Counted from the stretch's first letter, positions 41,219 to 51,345 are shown. The stretch is DNA of 64,000 nt from Novosphingobium naphthalenivorans NBRC 102051 (GCF_001590985.1 NZ_BCTX01000004.1:1-64000), one strand, 5' to 3'. Notes: a model not told the origin generated them from the sequence alone. Numbers and translations are program-made.

Positions 41219-43003
41219 TCAGGCCTTGCTCTTCTCGCGATCAAGGGCGCGCTGCTTGTCCTGCGCGTCCTTGTCCGCCTGGGCCTTCAGCTGCGGATGG
41301 CGGCTGTAGAGGTACTTCTGCTGGGCAATGGTCAGCAGGTTCGAAGTGATCCAGTAGATCAGCAGGCCCGAAGCGAACGGCGCCATCACGAACATCATGA
41401 ACCACGGCATCAGCGCGAAGATCTGCTGCTGCGTCGGGTCCATCTGCGCCGGGTTGAGCTTGAACTGGAAGTACATCGTCACACCCAGCAGCAGTGCCAG
41501 CACGCCGATCCCCAGGAAGCCCGGCGGATCGAACGGCAGCAGGCCGAACAGGTTGAGGATGTGCAGCGGATCGGGCGAGGACAAGTCCTTGATCCACAGC
41601 ACGAAGGGCTGGTGGCGCATCTCGATCGAGAGGATCAGGGTCTTGTACAGCGCGAAGAACACCGGGATCTGGAGGAACATCGGGAGGCAGCCCGCAAGCG
41701 GGTTCACGCCTTCCTTCTTGTAGAGCTCCATGATCTCCTTCTGCTGGCGTTCCTTGTCGTCCTTGTAACGGTCCTGGATCGCCTTCATCTTCGGCTGGAT
41801 CGCGCGCATGGCCGCCATCGAGGCGAACTGGCGCTGGGCGATCGGGAACATCATCCCGCGCACGATCACGGTCAGCAGGATGATCGCGACGCCGAAATTG
41901 CCGGTGAACTTGAACAGCGAGGTCAGCAGCCAGAAGATCGGCTTTTCGAACCAGCGGAACCAGCCCCAGTCGATCGCGAGGCCGAAATTGGTGATGCCCT
42001 GCTTTTCATAGGCATCGAGCACGGTGTGCTCCTTGGCACCCGCGAACAGCTTGGTTTCCTGCGTCAGGACCTTGCCCGGCTGGACCACCGACGGGCTGTA
42101 AACGACGTCTGCGCGGAAGATGTGGTTGCCCAGCGAACGGAACGTGCCTTCCGCCTTGGCCTTCACCGGGATCAGCGTCGACATCCAGTAGACGTCGGTA
42201 AAGCCGATCCAGTCGGTATTGCCGGTTTCCTTGACCGTCTGAGCGTCGGAAACGTCGCTGTAATTGGTGCCGAAAGTCACCGAGCCGTCAAACGCGCCGA
42301 TCGGACCGGAATGGACGTTCCAGGTGTCGAGGCTGGCGGTTTCATCGGTGCGGTTGACGAGACCGAAAGGCTGCACCGAAACCGGCGCGCCGCTCTTGTT
42401 CGCCACGCTCTGATCGGCCGTGATCATGTAATTGTCATCGATCTTGAAGGTGATCGAATAGACCTGGCCCTTGCCGTTGTCCCAGGTGAGCGTCACCGGG
42501 GTCGACGGGGTCAGCTTGGCACCGGCAGGCACGGACCAGACCGTCTGGGCGCTGGGCGCGATACCCTTGTCACCCACCCAGCCGAACTGCGCGAACTGCT
42601 GCGCGGGCGTGCCGGCGGGCGAATAGATGCGGACCGGACCCGAATCCTTCTTCACCGTCTCCTTGTGACGGTTGATCACCAGATCATCGATCAGCGCGCC
42701 GGTGAGATTGATCGAGCCCGACAGCCCCGGCGCCACGACCGGCACGCGGCCGCCAGTGGCAAGCGCGGTCTTCAGATCCTGCTTTTCGAGAGCGACTTCC
42801 GCCGCATCGCGCAGGCCGCCCTCACGCGTGGGCTTGATCTTGCTGGCATCGGCCGGCTTCGCGGCGTCCTCTGCGCTACTGGCTTGCTCGACCTGCGCCG
42901 GTTCCTTGGCCTGCGGATAGAAATAGCCGACGCCGGCTTCCCATCCGAAGAGGACAAGCGCGGTCAGAACGACCGCCAGGATGATGTTGCGCTGATTATC
43001 CAC
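41219..43003 (-). CDS. yidC: Membrane protein insertase YidC
   Basis: Inner-membrane insertase of 594 residues that folds and inserts membrane proteins alone or with Sec. An N-terminal helix is followed by a large periplasmic domain (about residues 60-350) and a C-terminal group of five helices with the conserved GWFRWFEKPIFW, GNFGVAIILLT and PLAGCLPMFLQIPVFFALY. The C-terminal tail is basic. The start is GTG at 43003 (MDNQRNIILA). It is part of the rpmH-rnpA-yidD-yidC-engB cluster. Confidence 0.96.
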   Translation of the reverse strand: MDNQRNIILAVVLTALVLFGWEAGVGYFYPQAKEPAQVEQASSAEDAAKPADASKIKPTREGGLRDAAEVALEKQDLKTALATGGRVPVVAPGLSGSINLTGALIDDLVINRHKETVKKDSGPVRIYSPAGTPAQQFAQFGWVGDKGIAPSAQTVWSVPAGAKLTPSTPVTLTWDNGKGQVYSITFKIDDNYMITADQSVANKSGAPVSVQPFGLVNRTDETASLDTWNVHSGPIGAFDGSVTFGTNYSDVSDAQTVKETGNTDWIGFTDVYWMSTLIPVKAKAEGTFRSLGNHIFRADVVYSPSVVQPGKVLTQETKLFAGAKEHTVLDAYEKQGITNFGLAIDWGWFRWFEKPIFWLLTSLFKFTGNFGVAIILLTVIVRGMMFPIAQRQFASMAAMRAIQPKMKAIQDRYKDDKERQQKEIMELYKKEGVNPLAGCLPMFLQIPVFFALYKTLILSIEMRHQPFVLWIKDLSSPDPLHILNLFGLLPFDPPGFLGIGVLALLLGVTMYFQFKLNPAQMDPTQQQIFALMPWFMMFVMAPFASGLLIYWITSNLLTIAQQKYLYSRHPQLKAQADKDAQDKQRALDREKSKA

Positions 43004-43074
43004 GAAGGCTTTTCCTGTCGTATTCCCGTCAGCCGCGGCGTGATTCGCCGCCCGCTTCTCGTCGATCGTTATAG

Positions 43075-43320
43075 TCAGTCCGGTACGGGATCATGACCGT
43101 GCCCGCCCCAAGGTTGGCAGCGCAATAGACGCCATATCGCCAGGCATCCACCCTTAATCGCACCGTGCTTGCGCACCGCCTCAATCGCATATTGCGAGCA
43201 CGACGGCGTATAGCGGCAGGTCGGCGGCATCATCCGCGACGGCCCGAGCTGCCACGCCCGGGCAATGCCGATCAGCAGCAGGCCCGGCAGCGAGACGATA
43301 AAGGCCAGAACCTTCTTCAC
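43075..43320 (-). CDS. yidD: Membrane protein insertion efficiency factor YidD
   Basis: Short protein of 81 residues with the YidD core [18 protein letters not shown] and [13 protein letters not shown]. An N-terminal amphipathic helix should attach it to the inner membrane, where it aids insertion by YidC. GTG at 43320 overlaps the rnpA stop (GTGA), so the two are coupled. Confidence 0.94.
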   Translation of the reverse strand: MKKVLAFIVSLPGLLLIGIARAWQLGPSRMMPPTCRYTPSCSQYAIEAVRKHGAIKGGCLAIWRLLRCQPWGGHGHDPVPD

Positions 43321-43700
43321 CGGCCCCCCTTTCGCGGTGCGCCCTTGCGCCGGGCCGGATCGCCCTTGCCGTCACGCGCGCGGCCGAGCGCGGCCACCAG
43401 TTCCTCGCGCAGCAGGGAAAAATCGCGCTCGATCCCGTTCTCGCGCCCGATCAGCACATGATCGGTATCGGCAAGGCCATATTCGGGCAGCACGTCGCGC
43501 AGCAGCGCGCGGAAACGGCGCTTCATGCGGTTGCGTACCACGGCATTACCGATCTTCTTGGTGACGGTAATGCCTGCCCGCTGCCCCTGCCCGCCATTGG
43601 CATTCGCCAGCAGCACGAATCCGGCGCGCGCGACTCGCAGACCGCGATTGGCGGCCAGGAAGTCCGACCGGCGAGTCATCGTCTGGTATGCGGCAGTCAT
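43317..43700 (-). CDS. rnpA: Ribonuclease P protein component
   Basis: Basic protein of 127 residues that joins the RNA subunit to process tRNA 5' ends. The family motif is [14 protein letters not shown], with [11 protein letters not shown] near the start and [12 protein letters not shown] before it. ATG at 43700 is preferred; a second Met seven codons later is possible. The C-terminal tail is very basic. It lies between rpmH and yidD in the usual order. Confidence 0.94.
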   Translation of the reverse strand: MTAAYQTMTRRSDFLAANRGLRVARAGFVLLANANGGQGQRAGITVTKKIGNAVVRNRMKRRFRALLRDVLPEYGLADTDHVLIGRENGIERDFSLLREELVAALGRARDGKGDPARRKGAPRKGGR

Positions 43701-43874
43701 CGCATGAGCTCTACAGCGATTGCCCGGGCAGGGAAACCGGAAGAGCCGATTCGCATCCTGCTGCAAGCAAAACGGCACCAGCTCACGCCCCTGTTCCTTG
43801 CCGCAAAGGCCGGACGGGGGCGTGGGTTGGTGCCGAAAGGCAAGGGCCTGGGCCCCTGCCCGCTGCCAGGCAGA

Positions 43875-44009
43875 TTACGCCGAGAGCTTCTTGCGGCCGC
43901 GGGCGCGGCGAGCGCGAAGCACCTTGCGGCCACCGACGGTCGCCGTGCGGGCGCGGAAGCCGTGACGGCGGGCGCGGACAAGGCGGCTGGGCTGGAAAGT
44001 GCGCTTCAT
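43875..44009 (-). CDS. rpmH: 50S ribosomal protein L34
   Basis: Ribosomal protein of 44 residues read directly from the minus strand: [18 protein letters not shown], continuing through [15 protein letters not shown] and ending RGRKKLSA. This is the full L34 sequence pattern and length. It is first in the rpmH-rnpA-yidD-yidC-engB cluster; the 174 bases to rnpA are non-coding. Confidence 0.97.
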   Translation of the reverse strand: MKRTFQPSRLVRARRHGFRARTATVGGRKVLRARRARGRKKLSA

Positions 44010-44052
44010 GTCAGTCCTCGAAATTCCAAAATCGGCCCCGAAGGACCCGAAC

Positions 44053-44081
44053 AAAAAAGGCCATCCGCGCGGCGGACAGCC
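44053..44081 (-). terminator. Intrinsic terminator after the secreted COG3904-like gene
   Basis: On the minus strand GGCTGTCCGC pairs with GCGGATGGCC (ten pairs, two of them G-T), followed by six T residues. It separates the gene at 44084 from rpmH. Confidence 0.85.
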
Positions 44082-44083
44082 GA

Positions 44084-44866
44084 TTACAGACGCGGGCCGT
44101 TACTGGAGGCGTAGGCGAGAGTCAAGGACGAGACGTCCTGATAGGCCAAGTTCGCGGCCGGATTTTCCGATGCGGAACGGTCAAGATTGACCCAGAGCCC
44201 CATCGTGCCGGTGCCGAACCACTTTGCCGATTCGAACGGCACCGAATTGGTCATGGCATAAAAGGCCTCGGCCTCAATCGGGCTCATGCCCATCTGCTTG
44301 TAATATTCAAGGTAGCGGCGGTTCTCGGGCGCGCTGGCCGAATAGTCGGCCGCCTCAAGCCCGGTATCGTCCTTCCACGAATGGACGGCGAACTCGGCGC
44401 CCGGATCGGCATAGCGGTGTGCGCCCGCCAGAAACAGTTCGACGCCGCCCGAACGGACCGAACCGCCATCGGGAACGTGCGTCGCAATCCCCCTGTCCCG
44501 AATCATCCGGCCCAGCCGCAAATTGGCAAGGTCGTCCTCGGTGCCGGGGCATTCGACCATCTCGATTTCGGCAATCCCCGGATGATCGCGCAGCATCGCG
44601 GCGAACTGGCCCGGACTGCGGGCATCGGTGACGTCCACCAGCGCGGCACGGCCGGCATCGAGCACGCGAAATGGCCCATAGCTGGCGATACCCGCCGGGA
44701 TCGCTGCCGCAGGAGCCGACTCCCACCGTACCGGAAGGCTGCGCTCGCCACCGCCGCTGAAGTAGTCGGCATCCACGTCAACGGACTCGTAATCGATGGT
44801 CTGGGCCGACACAGGGGACACAGCAGCCAGACTTATCAACCCAAGGAGAGCAGTGAACGAGCGCAT
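44084..44866 (-). CDS. Secreted ClpP/crotonase-like protein (COG3904-like)
   Basis: Exported protein of 260 residues: signal peptide MRSFTALLG to PVSAQ. The central part (residues about 75-185) looks like the ClpP/crotonase-type periplasmic proteins grouped as COG3904: [38 protein letters not shown] and a C-terminal YKQMGM. The Cys/Ser-rich CASAC loop of many members is replaced by GGSVRSGG, so a protease activity cannot be claimed. It is upstream of rpmH with its own terminator. Confidence 0.65.
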   Translation of the reverse strand: MRSFTALLGLISLAAVSPVSAQTIDYESVDVDADYFSGGGERSLPVRWESAPAAAIPAGIASYGPFRVLDAGRAALVDVTDARSPGQFAAMLRDHPGIAEIEMVECPGTEDDLANLRLGRMIRDRGIATHVPDGGSVRSGGVELFLAGAHRYADPGAEFAVHSWKDDTGLEAADYSASAPENRRYLEYYKQMGMSPIEAEAFYAMTNSVPFESAKWFGTGTMGLWVNLDRSASENPAANLAYQDVSSLTLAYASSNGPRL

Positions 44867-45017
44867 GGAAGCAAACTGCGCCGCACCGCCTTACCCAAAT
44901 CATGCGCGAATTGGTTAAAACGTTGTAAGGTATAAATTATCGATGCCCATCGGCGCGCGAATAGGGTAGTAAAACTAATCCGTTAATTAATATCTCGAAG
45001 AAGCAGAGGAGCTCCTC

Positions 45018-46538
45018 GTGGTCGCGCTGGTTTCGACCGTGGCCTATCTCGGGCTGGAAGCGCGTGCGGTCGAAGTCCAGTGTCAAATTGCCCCCGGCCT
45101 GCCGGCCTTCGCGCTGGTCGGCCTGCCCGACAAGGCGGTCAGCGAGAGTCGCCAGCGGGTCTCTGCCGCGCTGACCGCGATGGGTCTTGCGTTGCCGCCC
45201 AAGCGGATCACGGTCAACCTTTCCCCGGCTGACCTGCCCAAGGACGGTTCGCACTATGACTTGCCGGTGGCGCTGGCCCTGCTGAGTGCCATGGGCGTAG
45301 TCGATGCCGAGCAGATGGCGGACTTCGTCGCGGTGGGCGAACTCGCGCTCGACGGGCGGATCATCCCCTCGCCCGGCGTGCTGCTTGCGGCCCTGCACGC
45401 CAGCGAGATGGACAAGGGCCTGATCTGCCCGGCCGCGCAAGGCAGTGAGGCGAGCTGGGCCAGTAACGGCACAGGCGGGACGCCCGTTGTCGCCGCGCCC
45501 AACCTGATCAGCCTGCTCAACCACCTCAAGGGCCGGCAAGTCCTGCTGCCGCCCCAGCCGGGCCTCGTCGATCCGCCCGGGCGCGGGCCGGACCTCAAGC
45601 AGGTCAAGGGGCAGGAGACGGCACGGCGCGCGCTGGAGATCGCGGCAGCGGGCGCGCACAACCTGCTGATGATCGGGCCGCCGGGCGCGGGCAAGTCGCT
45701 GCTCGCCTCATGCCTGCCGGGCATTCTTCCGGACCTGACTCCGGCCGAGGCGCTGGAAGTCTCGATGGTCGCCTCGGTCGCGGGCACGCTGGAGGACGGG
45801 CGGATCAGCCGCGCCCGCCCCTACCGCGCGCCGCACCATTCGGCCTCGATCGCGGCCCTGACCGGCGGCGGGCTGAAAGTGCGGCCCGGCGAAGTCTCGA
45901 TGGCGCATCTGGGCGTGCTGTTCCTCGACGAACTGCCCGAATTCCAGCGGCAGGCCCTCGATTCGCTGCGCCAGCCGCTGGAGACCGGCGAAGTGACCGT
46001 GGCGCGCGCCAACGCCCATGTCACTTATCCGGCCCGGGTCCAGCTGATCGCGGCGATGAACCCGTGCCGCTGCGGCCACTTGGGCGATCCGGCACTAGCC
46101 TGCTCGCGCGCGCCGAAATGCGCGGCCGACTACCAGAGCAAGGTTTCCGGCCCGCTGCTCGACCGGATCGACCTGCATGTGGACGTCGACCCGGTGCGCG
46201 CCGCCGATCTCGCCCTGCCACCCCCAGCCGAAGGCAGCACCGAAGTCGCCGCGCGCGTAGCCCGCGCCCGCCAGGTCCAGATCGCACGGCTGGACGGCAC
46301 CGGACGGCGCACCAATGCCGAACTCGACGGCGACCTGCTTGACGCCCACGCCACGCCCGACGAAGCCGGACGCAAGCTGCTGATGCAGGCGGCCGAGGCC
46401 ATGCACCTTTCAGCCCGCGGCTACACCCGCGTGCTGCGCGTCGCCCGCACCATTGCCGACCTTGCCAGCGCGCAAAGCGTGGGCCGCATTCATGTGGCGG
46501 AGGCGCTGAGCTACCGGCGGCAGGCGCCGAGGGCGTAA
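45018..46538 (+). CDS. comM: YifB/ComM family Mg-chelatase-like AAA+ ATPase
   Basis: ATPase of 506 residues. The N-terminal third is a ChlI/Lon-like domain (LEARAVEVQCQIAPGLPAFALVGLPDKAV), the middle an AAA+ core with Walker A IGPPGAGKSLLAS and Walker B VLFLDELPEF, and the C-terminal part a Mg-chelatase domain (DLHVDVDPV, RGYTRVLRVARTIADL). Members of this family act as branch-migration helicases that help incorporate DNA during natural transformation; whether this organism is transformable is not shown here. GTG at 45018 follows GAGGAG. Confidence 0.93.
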   Translation: MVALVSTVAYLGLEARAVEVQCQIAPGLPAFALVGLPDKAVSESRQRVSAALTAMGLALPPKRITVNLSPADLPKDGSHYDLPVALALLSAMGVVDAEQMADFVAVGELALDGRIIPSPGVLLAALHASEMDKGLICPAAQGSEASWASNGTGGTPVVAAPNLISLLNHLKGRQVLLPPQPGLVDPPGRGPDLKQVKGQETARRALEIAAAGAHNLLMIGPPGAGKSLLASCLPGILPDLTPAEALEVSMVASVAGTLEDGRISRARPYRAPHHSASIAALTGGGLKVRPGEVSMAHLGVLFLDELPEFQRQALDSLRQPLETGEVTVARANAHVTYPARVQLIAAMNPCRCGHLGDPALACSRAPKCAADYQSKVSGPLLDRIDLHVDVDPVRAADLALPPPAEGSTEVAARVARARQVQIARLDGTGRRTNAELDGDLLDAHATPDEAGRKLLMQAAEAMHLSARGYTRVLRVARTIADLASAQSVGRIHVAEALSYRRQAPRA

Positions 46539-46739
46539 AAGTTTAACTTCACCCACAGCAGCACCGGTAACTTTCAAAAAAGCCCGTGTTCGCAATATCT
46601 TACGGCGGCGATAATTTCACACCCCCCGGCACGACACGCCGAAGCGGAATTTGACGGTTCAAAGAGCAAGGCAAACAGATGCCGCGCGCAGTGTGTCAAG
46701 CGCCGGGGATGTAGGAAAACGTTTTGGGAGAATGCCCGC

Positions 46740-48152
46740 CTATTCGCCAAGGGGCATCCGGTTCGCGTAAAAATCGGCTTCGTCATCAGCGGAAAGCGCA
46801 TCGAGGTTGGCGAGCGCCACGACGACCGCATCGAGTTCAGGATAGACGCGAAACGCGGCATTCATGCCGGGGGCACCGCCGCCATGGCCCCAATTCCGTC
46901 CAACGCCCTGGCCACTGATAAGGAATCCAAAACCATACCAGCCATCGGGCCGCTGCGGCGACGTCGCTTGCGCCAGCAGTGCCTTCGACAGCAGCTTGCC
47001 CGAGCGCAGGGCATCCGCGAACCGGATCATGTCACCCGCGGTCGTATAGCCGCCCCCTGCCGGAGAGCCCCGGTAGGGCAAAGTATCAGCATTATCGACG
47101 AGCTTGCCCTCCCCGTTCAAAGTATAGCCGCGTGAACGGTTCGGCACGGCCACGTTCTCCGGCAACGATCCGGAATCCCGCATGTCTGCAGGGGCATAGA
47201 TGTGTTCGCGCACGTAGCTGTAATAGTTCTGGCCACTGACCGCTTCGACTATCCGGCCGAGCAGCACGAAACCGTAATTGGCGTATGCCCCTTTCCCGTC
47301 CTTGCTGACATCCTGCGCACGGTTGCCGAACAGCTTCACGTAGTCAGCCGGGGTCTTCACTTCGAGGCGCTTTGCCTCGTACTCCGGCGTAAAGATATCT
47401 CCCGCCCCGCCCATATGTGTGAGGAGTTCGCGGATCGTCACCGTTTTCGCAAAGTCGGTATTGGGATAATCCGGCAGATAAGTGCCGATTGTCGCATCGA
47501 GGGCAATCTGCCCCTTCTCCACCAGTTGCAGCACGCTGATCGCGGTGAACATCTTGTTCGCCGATCCGATACGGAAGCGGGTGCTCATCGTTACCGGCGT
47601 TTTCCCCGCACGATCGGCAAGGCCGACAGCCTGCTGGTAAATCACCTTGCCGTGGCGCTCGACCATGATCGTCCCGGCAAACCGATCGGCCGCGACATCC
47701 CGGGCCAGCTTTGCCGCCATCATCCGATCGAGTTCGGCATACGGCACACGCGGGATGGCAAATTCCGGCGGCCGGTCCGCCAAACTGAAACCGGCATCAA
47801 GGACTGTCATCGGATCGGCCGGGTCAAGCGAAACGGCTTCCTTCCAGAACGCGTCGCCCCGTTCGGCTGCGAACAGCACTGTGATCCCGTTGGGACCGCG
47901 AGCATCAATACGCACCGGCGTGATCCGCCCGGTCATGCGGTAGAGATCCTTCCAGCTCTCCGCCGTCGTTTGGCGATGATAGAGACGATTGTATGCCCGC
48001 ACATCTTCCGGATCATCCGAATGATAGGCCGTGATGAAGGCGGAGATGAAATGGCCCGCCGGCGTATCGGGAATTTCGGCCGGCTTGGGCGGAGCGTCGG
48101 CAAGCACCGCCACTGGCAAGCACAGGAGAGCCGGGAAAAGCAAACCTCGCAT
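46740..48152 (-). CDS. Serine beta-lactamase-like hydrolase
   Basis: Exported protein of 470 residues: signal peptide MRGLLFPALLCLPVAVLA, an N-terminal domain of about 140 residues of unknown type, then a class C beta-lactamase/penicillin-binding-protein fold. Catalytic motifs are SANK (SxxK), YANYG (YxN) and HGGG (in place of KTG). Such proteins are usually esterases or D-amino peptidases rather than antibiotic-resistance enzymes. Start ATG 48152; the frame is open upstream but overlaps the next gene. Confidence 0.9.
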   Translation of the reverse strand: MRGLLFPALLCLPVAVLADAPPKPAEIPDTPAGHFISAFITAYHSDDPEDVRAYNRLYHRQTTAESWKDLYRMTGRITPVRIDARGPNGITVLFAAERGDAFWKEAVSLDPADPMTVLDAGFSLADRPPEFAIPRVPYAELDRMMAAKLARDVAADRFAGTIMVERHGKVIYQQAVGLADRAGKTPVTMSTRFRIGSANKMFTAISVLQLVEKGQIALDATIGTYLPDYPNTDFAKTVTIRELLTHMGGAGDIFTPEYEAKRLEVKTPADYVKLFGNRAQDVSKDGKGAYANYGFVLLGRIVEAVSGQNYYSYVREHIYAPADMRDSGSLPENVAVPNRSRGYTLNGEGKLVDNADTLPYRGSPAGGGYTTAGDMIRFADALRSGKLLSKALLAQATSPQRPDGWYGFGFLISGQGVGRNWGHGGGAPGMNAAFRVYPELDAVVVALANLDALSADDEADFYANRMPLGE

Positions 48153-48178
48153 CGATCCACGTCTCCAGATTCGCCGCG

Positions 48179-49210
48179 TCACGCTGCGGCAGGGCCATGG
48201 CCCTGTCCCAGACGCCAGTTCAGCAACCGGACGAACGGCTCCGGGTCGTCCAGCCTGAAAGCCACGGCGGAAAAGGAGCGCTCCCGCAGCAGCGACCGGC
48301 GCGGCAGCGGGGCATTCAGTCTGAGCAGCACGTTGGGCCATGCCAGCAGCGCGGCATTGAAAGTCGCCGGATCACGGATATCGCCGCCCGCAAGGCCAAT
48401 GCCGCTTTCGATGCTGGCGATCGCATGGAAAGGGATTTCCTGATCGATCAGGAAACCGGCCCGCACGCGCACGCCTTCGCCCGTCACCAGCACGGGCCGC
48501 AGCCGGAACGACTTGATCAGTCCGACCAGATAGACCAGCCCCACGTCGCTCACCACGAACAGGATGATCGCCGCCATCCCGCTCCAGCGGCCAAGCAGCA
48601 AGTGATAGGCCGCGACTTCAATCGCCGACAGCACCAGCAGCGCGGTGCACATCGGCGCCAGATGCCGGTGATAAACGAAAGCCCGGCTTCCCGCAGGCAC
48701 ATCGGCCGGGCCGCCCCAGCGGAACAAGGCGATATGGATCACCGTGAGTTCCATGGCCGCAAAGCGCACCAGCGCGGGCGGCAGGAATTCCGAGGCCGCT
48801 GCCTGCCACCGCTCCCGCCGAGAGCCCTCGCCCCGGACAATGTGCCCGGCCCGCAGCGCGGACCACGCGACATGGGCCATCACGGCCATGGCCATCGGCA
48901 CCATGACGGCCGGCATGGCCAGCAATGCCTGCTTCAATGCAGGAGGCGCGCCCAGCCCGACGGCAACACTCGCCGAGGCCAGAACCGCCACGACAGCACG
49001 CCGCGGCGGACGGCCGCCGGGAGACCGCGCGATCAGCGCCAGCATCAGGCTATCCGCGACGATCCAGAGAAACAGCAACAGCGCCGCAGCGGGATACCGC
49101 TCCGCCACCGGCAGGCGCACTGCCATCGCGGCCAGCGCGACGACAAGAAACGGCAGAACCTTCAGGCCAATCTGCCTGGCGGCAAGAGTATCGCGGGCTT
49201 GTGCGGTCAC
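48179..49210 (-). CDS. Polytopic membrane protein of unknown function
   Basis: Protein of 343 residues with seven or so hydrophobic segments over the first 250 residues, among them KVLPFLVVALAAMAVRLP and MAMAVMAHVAWSAL, followed by a soluble C-terminal part of about 90 residues rich in short beta strands (VLVTGEGVRVRAGFLIDQEIPFH), possibly a PH-like domain. No catalytic motif or named family is recognised. It is immediately upstream of the beta-lactamase-like gene (26 bases), so they are probably co-transcribed. Its role is not known. Confidence 0.75.
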   Translation of the reverse strand: MTAQARDTLAARQIGLKVLPFLVVALAAMAVRLPVAERYPAAALLLFLWIVADSLMLALIARSPGGRPPRRAVVAVLASASVAVGLGAPPALKQALLAMPAVMVPMAMAVMAHVAWSALRAGHIVRGEGSRRERWQAAASEFLPPALVRFAAMELTVIHIALFRWGGPADVPAGSRAFVYHRHLAPMCTALLVLSAIEVAAYHLLLGRWSGMAAIILFVVSDVGLVYLVGLIKSFRLRPVLVTGEGVRVRAGFLIDQEIPFHAIASIESGIGLAGGDIRDPATFNAALLAWPNVLLRLNAPLPRRSLLRERSFSAVAFRLDDPEPFVRLLNWRLGQGHGPAAA

Positions 49211-49397
49211 GGCTTTCCTCCAAGCCCCCGCACGATACGCGTTCCGTGCGCCCGGGACAGCCCGCAGCCATTAATTTCATTTCATCCGGCAGCAAACACT
49301 GGCGAAAACACCTGTCGGCCAGTTGATGGCGAATAATCTCTTTTGATCGCAGCGACAGCCCAGCTACACGATACCGTGTTTGGCTCAAAGTTTCGAA

Positions 49398-49838
49398 ATG
49401 GGAATAGGCGCCGTGAAACTGCAAGAAGTTTCCGACAAACTGGAAATCAATGAACTTCTGGCGCGATATTGCCACGCCTTGGACCAAAAGGACTGGGCTG
49501 CATTCCGTGAGGTATTTGCACCCGACGCCCATCTCGATTTTTCCGCCTTTGGCGGACCACAGGGTTGCGTCAGCGATCTCGAGGCATTTCTTACCCCTAT
49601 TCTCTCTGGCCTCACCAACTCGCAGCACACAGTATCAACAGTCAAAATCGATCTTGAAGGCGACATTGCCAAGGCTCGCTCCGCCGCGATCGTGCCGATG
49701 ACAACCGTCACCGCCGATGGCCATGAAAGCACCTTTATCAGCGGCCTTTGGTACGAGGACGATCTCGTCCGTTCGCCGGATGGCTGGCGTATCAAGTCAC
49801 GGAAACAAGTGCGAGGCTGGGCCTCGTCCCCGATATAA
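49398..49838 (+). CDS. SnoaL-like/NTF2-fold protein
   Basis: Protein of 146 residues of the nuclear-transport-factor-2 fold, like SnoaL-type cyclases, dehydratases and small-molecule isomerases. It begins EINELLARYCHALDQKDW and has DAHLDFSAFGG and a C-terminal GWRIKSRKQV strand, the usual pattern. The pocket residues do not identify a substrate. Codon use is somewhat richer in A and T than the neighbours. The start is uncertain: ATG 49398, TTG 49380 and GTG 49413 are all possible. Confidence 0.75.
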   Translation: MGIGAVKLQEVSDKLEINELLARYCHALDQKDWAAFREVFAPDAHLDFSAFGGPQGCVSDLEAFLTPILSGLTNSQHTVSTVKIDLEGDIAKARSAAIVPMTTVTADGHESTFISGLWYEDDLVRSPDGWRIKSRKQVRGWASSPI

Positions 49839-49908
49839 TCAGGTGCCCGCTCCCTAAGGCATCTCTTTTAGCACTGCATTCTTCGCAGCAGGCGGCCAAG
49901 CCGCCCCC

Positions 49909-50688
49909 TCAATCCTCCCAATCCAGCTGCCGCAGCACTTCCGCGATAACCCTGGGCGCATTCGAAAAATCGAGGTGCGAGCAGCGGACCGACACCGCGC
50001 GGTCGCGTTCTTCCGGCCAGCCGCAGGCGGCGCGCGGGGCGATGATGCCGTCGCGCGGGCTCCACAGGGCGATCGTCGGGACCGGCGGCTTGACCGAGAA
50101 ATCGCACTCGATCGGCGGCTCGTCCACCGAATGGCCGGTGACGACCTGATAGGCGCGCCAGGCATTGTTGGCGCGCGGGTCGCCCGAGAACGGCGTGCCC
50201 ATGGTGATAACCTTGGCGACCATGTCCGGCTCGCGCCGGGCAATCTCGCGCGCGAAGAGACCGCCCAGGCTCCAGCCCACCAGCGCGACGGGCGCCTTGT
50301 GCCGGAACGCGATCGCGCCGACGCGGCGCATCAGGAAGGCGAAATTGCTCTGGCTGGGACCGAAGTTGAAGCCCAGACCCCATTCGTGGACGTGATGGCC
50401 CGCCGCCGTCAGCGCATCGGCCATCGGCTTCATCCGCCGGGGATGCGAGCCGAAGCCCGGCAGCAGCATGACCGGCATCGGATGCGCGGCCGGCTGCACC
50501 GCCGGTTCCTTGCTGCGCCCGCGGTAGAGCGAAAGCAGCTCGGCCAGCATCAGTTGCAGCGGCGGCTTGCCCACGCCCGGCGGATGCGGCTCACGCACGA
50601 AAGCCGCGCGCCGGGCAATCGCCTCGCGCAGGGACCCCGTTTGATGGCGCGCGGTACTGTTCACGTCGTCTTTCGGCCTTCCGTTCAT
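49909..50688 (-). CDS. Alpha/beta hydrolase
   Basis: Cytosolic-looking hydrolase of 259 residues. The nucleophile elbow GWSLGG holds the catalytic Ser, preceded by the oxyanion-forming LPGFGSHPRR; the acid and His are probably the Asp in SPRDGII and the His in CSHLDF. Similar proteins act as lipases or esterases on unknown substrates. The N-terminal 60 residues are polar and lack a clear export signal. It converges with the SnoaL-like gene and is followed by the DUF3617 lipoprotein gene upstream. Confidence 0.85.
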   Translation of the reverse strand: MNGRPKDDVNSTARHQTGSLREAIARRAAFVREPHPPGVGKPPLQLMLAELLSLYRGRSKEPAVQPAAHPMPVMLLPGFGSHPRRMKPMADALTAAGHHVHEWGLGFNFGPSQSNFAFLMRRVGAIAFRHKAPVALVGWSLGGLFAREIARREPDMVAKVITMGTPFSGDPRANNAWRAYQVVTGHSVDEPPIECDFSVKPPVPTIALWSPRDGIIAPRAACGWPEERDRAVSVRCSHLDFSNAPRVIAEVLRQLDWED

Positions 50689-50698
50689 CGATCCCGGA

Positions 50699-51310
50699 TC
50701 AGGATGCGCAATCGCCGATACGCTCCGTCGTCAGGTGCATTTTCATCTTCATGGCGCCTGCGGACTCTTTCCCGCCGGTAACGTCCATGCTGACCGTCAC
50801 GTCCGAGCCGGTTTCGCTGACAGTGCCGTTCATGGTCATCGTCGCTTCGCCCTGCTCTTCGGTGGTGCAATGCATCTGGGCATCGAGACGGCCGCCGGCA
50901 ACATCGAATTTGGAATACGTGCAGTCGCCGCCCTTGCCGACATTCTGCAGCATTTCCTTGTAGCCCTTGTCGGTATCCGCATCGGTGATGCAGATGGTCT
51001 GGACCTGGGGCTTGCCGGTCATCGCCTTCATCTGGCTGGCGGCTTCCCTGGGCAGGCCGGGAATCTCCATGTCGAGGATCTCGATGGTCTGCTTGTAGGC
51101 ACCCGGCTTGGGCCGATCGAGCTTCGCCGCCTCGTGCGCGACATCCTGGGCGGACTTGGTTTCGCCCGCCGGAGCCGCGCTTTCGCCCGGCGCTTCCTGC
51201 TTGGAGCCGCAACCCGCCAGCGACAGCATCGCCGCGGCAAGCCAGATACCGGCCGCCCCCTTATGCATCATACCGGCACGCATCGAACCCGCCCTCGAAC
51301 CATTCGTCAT
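50699..51310 (-). CDS. DUF3617 family lipoprotein
   Basis: Predicted lipoprotein of 203 residues: signal ending in the lipobox LSLAGC, a short linker rich in Ala and Glu, then a DUF3617 domain with [18 protein letters not shown], the cysteine pair QTICITD and GDCTYSKF, and RLDAQMHC. The family is common in sphingomonads and of unknown function, probably periplasmic. ATG at 51310 has GGAGGA eight bases before it. It is divergent from uvrB with 121 bases between. Confidence 0.82.
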   Translation of the reverse strand: MTNGSRAGSMRAGMMHKGAAGIWLAAAMLSLAGCGSKQEAPGESAAPAGETKSAQDVAHEAAKLDRPKPGAYKQTIEILDMEIPGLPREAASQMKAMTGKPQVQTICITDADTDKGYKEMLQNVGKGGDCTYSKFDVAGGRLDAQMHCTTEEQGEATMTMNGTVSETGSDVTVSMDVTGGKESAGAMKMKMHLTTERIGDCAS

Positions 51311-51330
51311 GTCGCACGTCCTCCACCCTG

Positions 51331-51345
51331 GAACAGGGCGCGAAG
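51331..51345 (+). promoter_or_regulatory. Possible LexA (SOS) box upstream of uvrB
   Basis: GAAC-N7-GAAG (51331-51345) differs by one base from the alphaproteobacterial SOS box GAAC-N7-GAAC. It lies in the 121 bases between the divergent DUF3617 gene and uvrB, and uvrB is an SOS gene in many bacteria, so LexA control is likely but not certain. Confidence 0.45.

Noticed and set aside
43001..43010. DnaA-box-like sequence at the yidC start, and a similar word near 53640
   Set aside because: Single matches of this length are expected by chance and are not clustered.
46740..48152. Beta-lactam resistance gene
   Set aside because: It has SxxK and YxN but HGG in place of KTG, and an unrelated N-terminal domain, which fits an esterase or peptidase better than a resistance enzyme.
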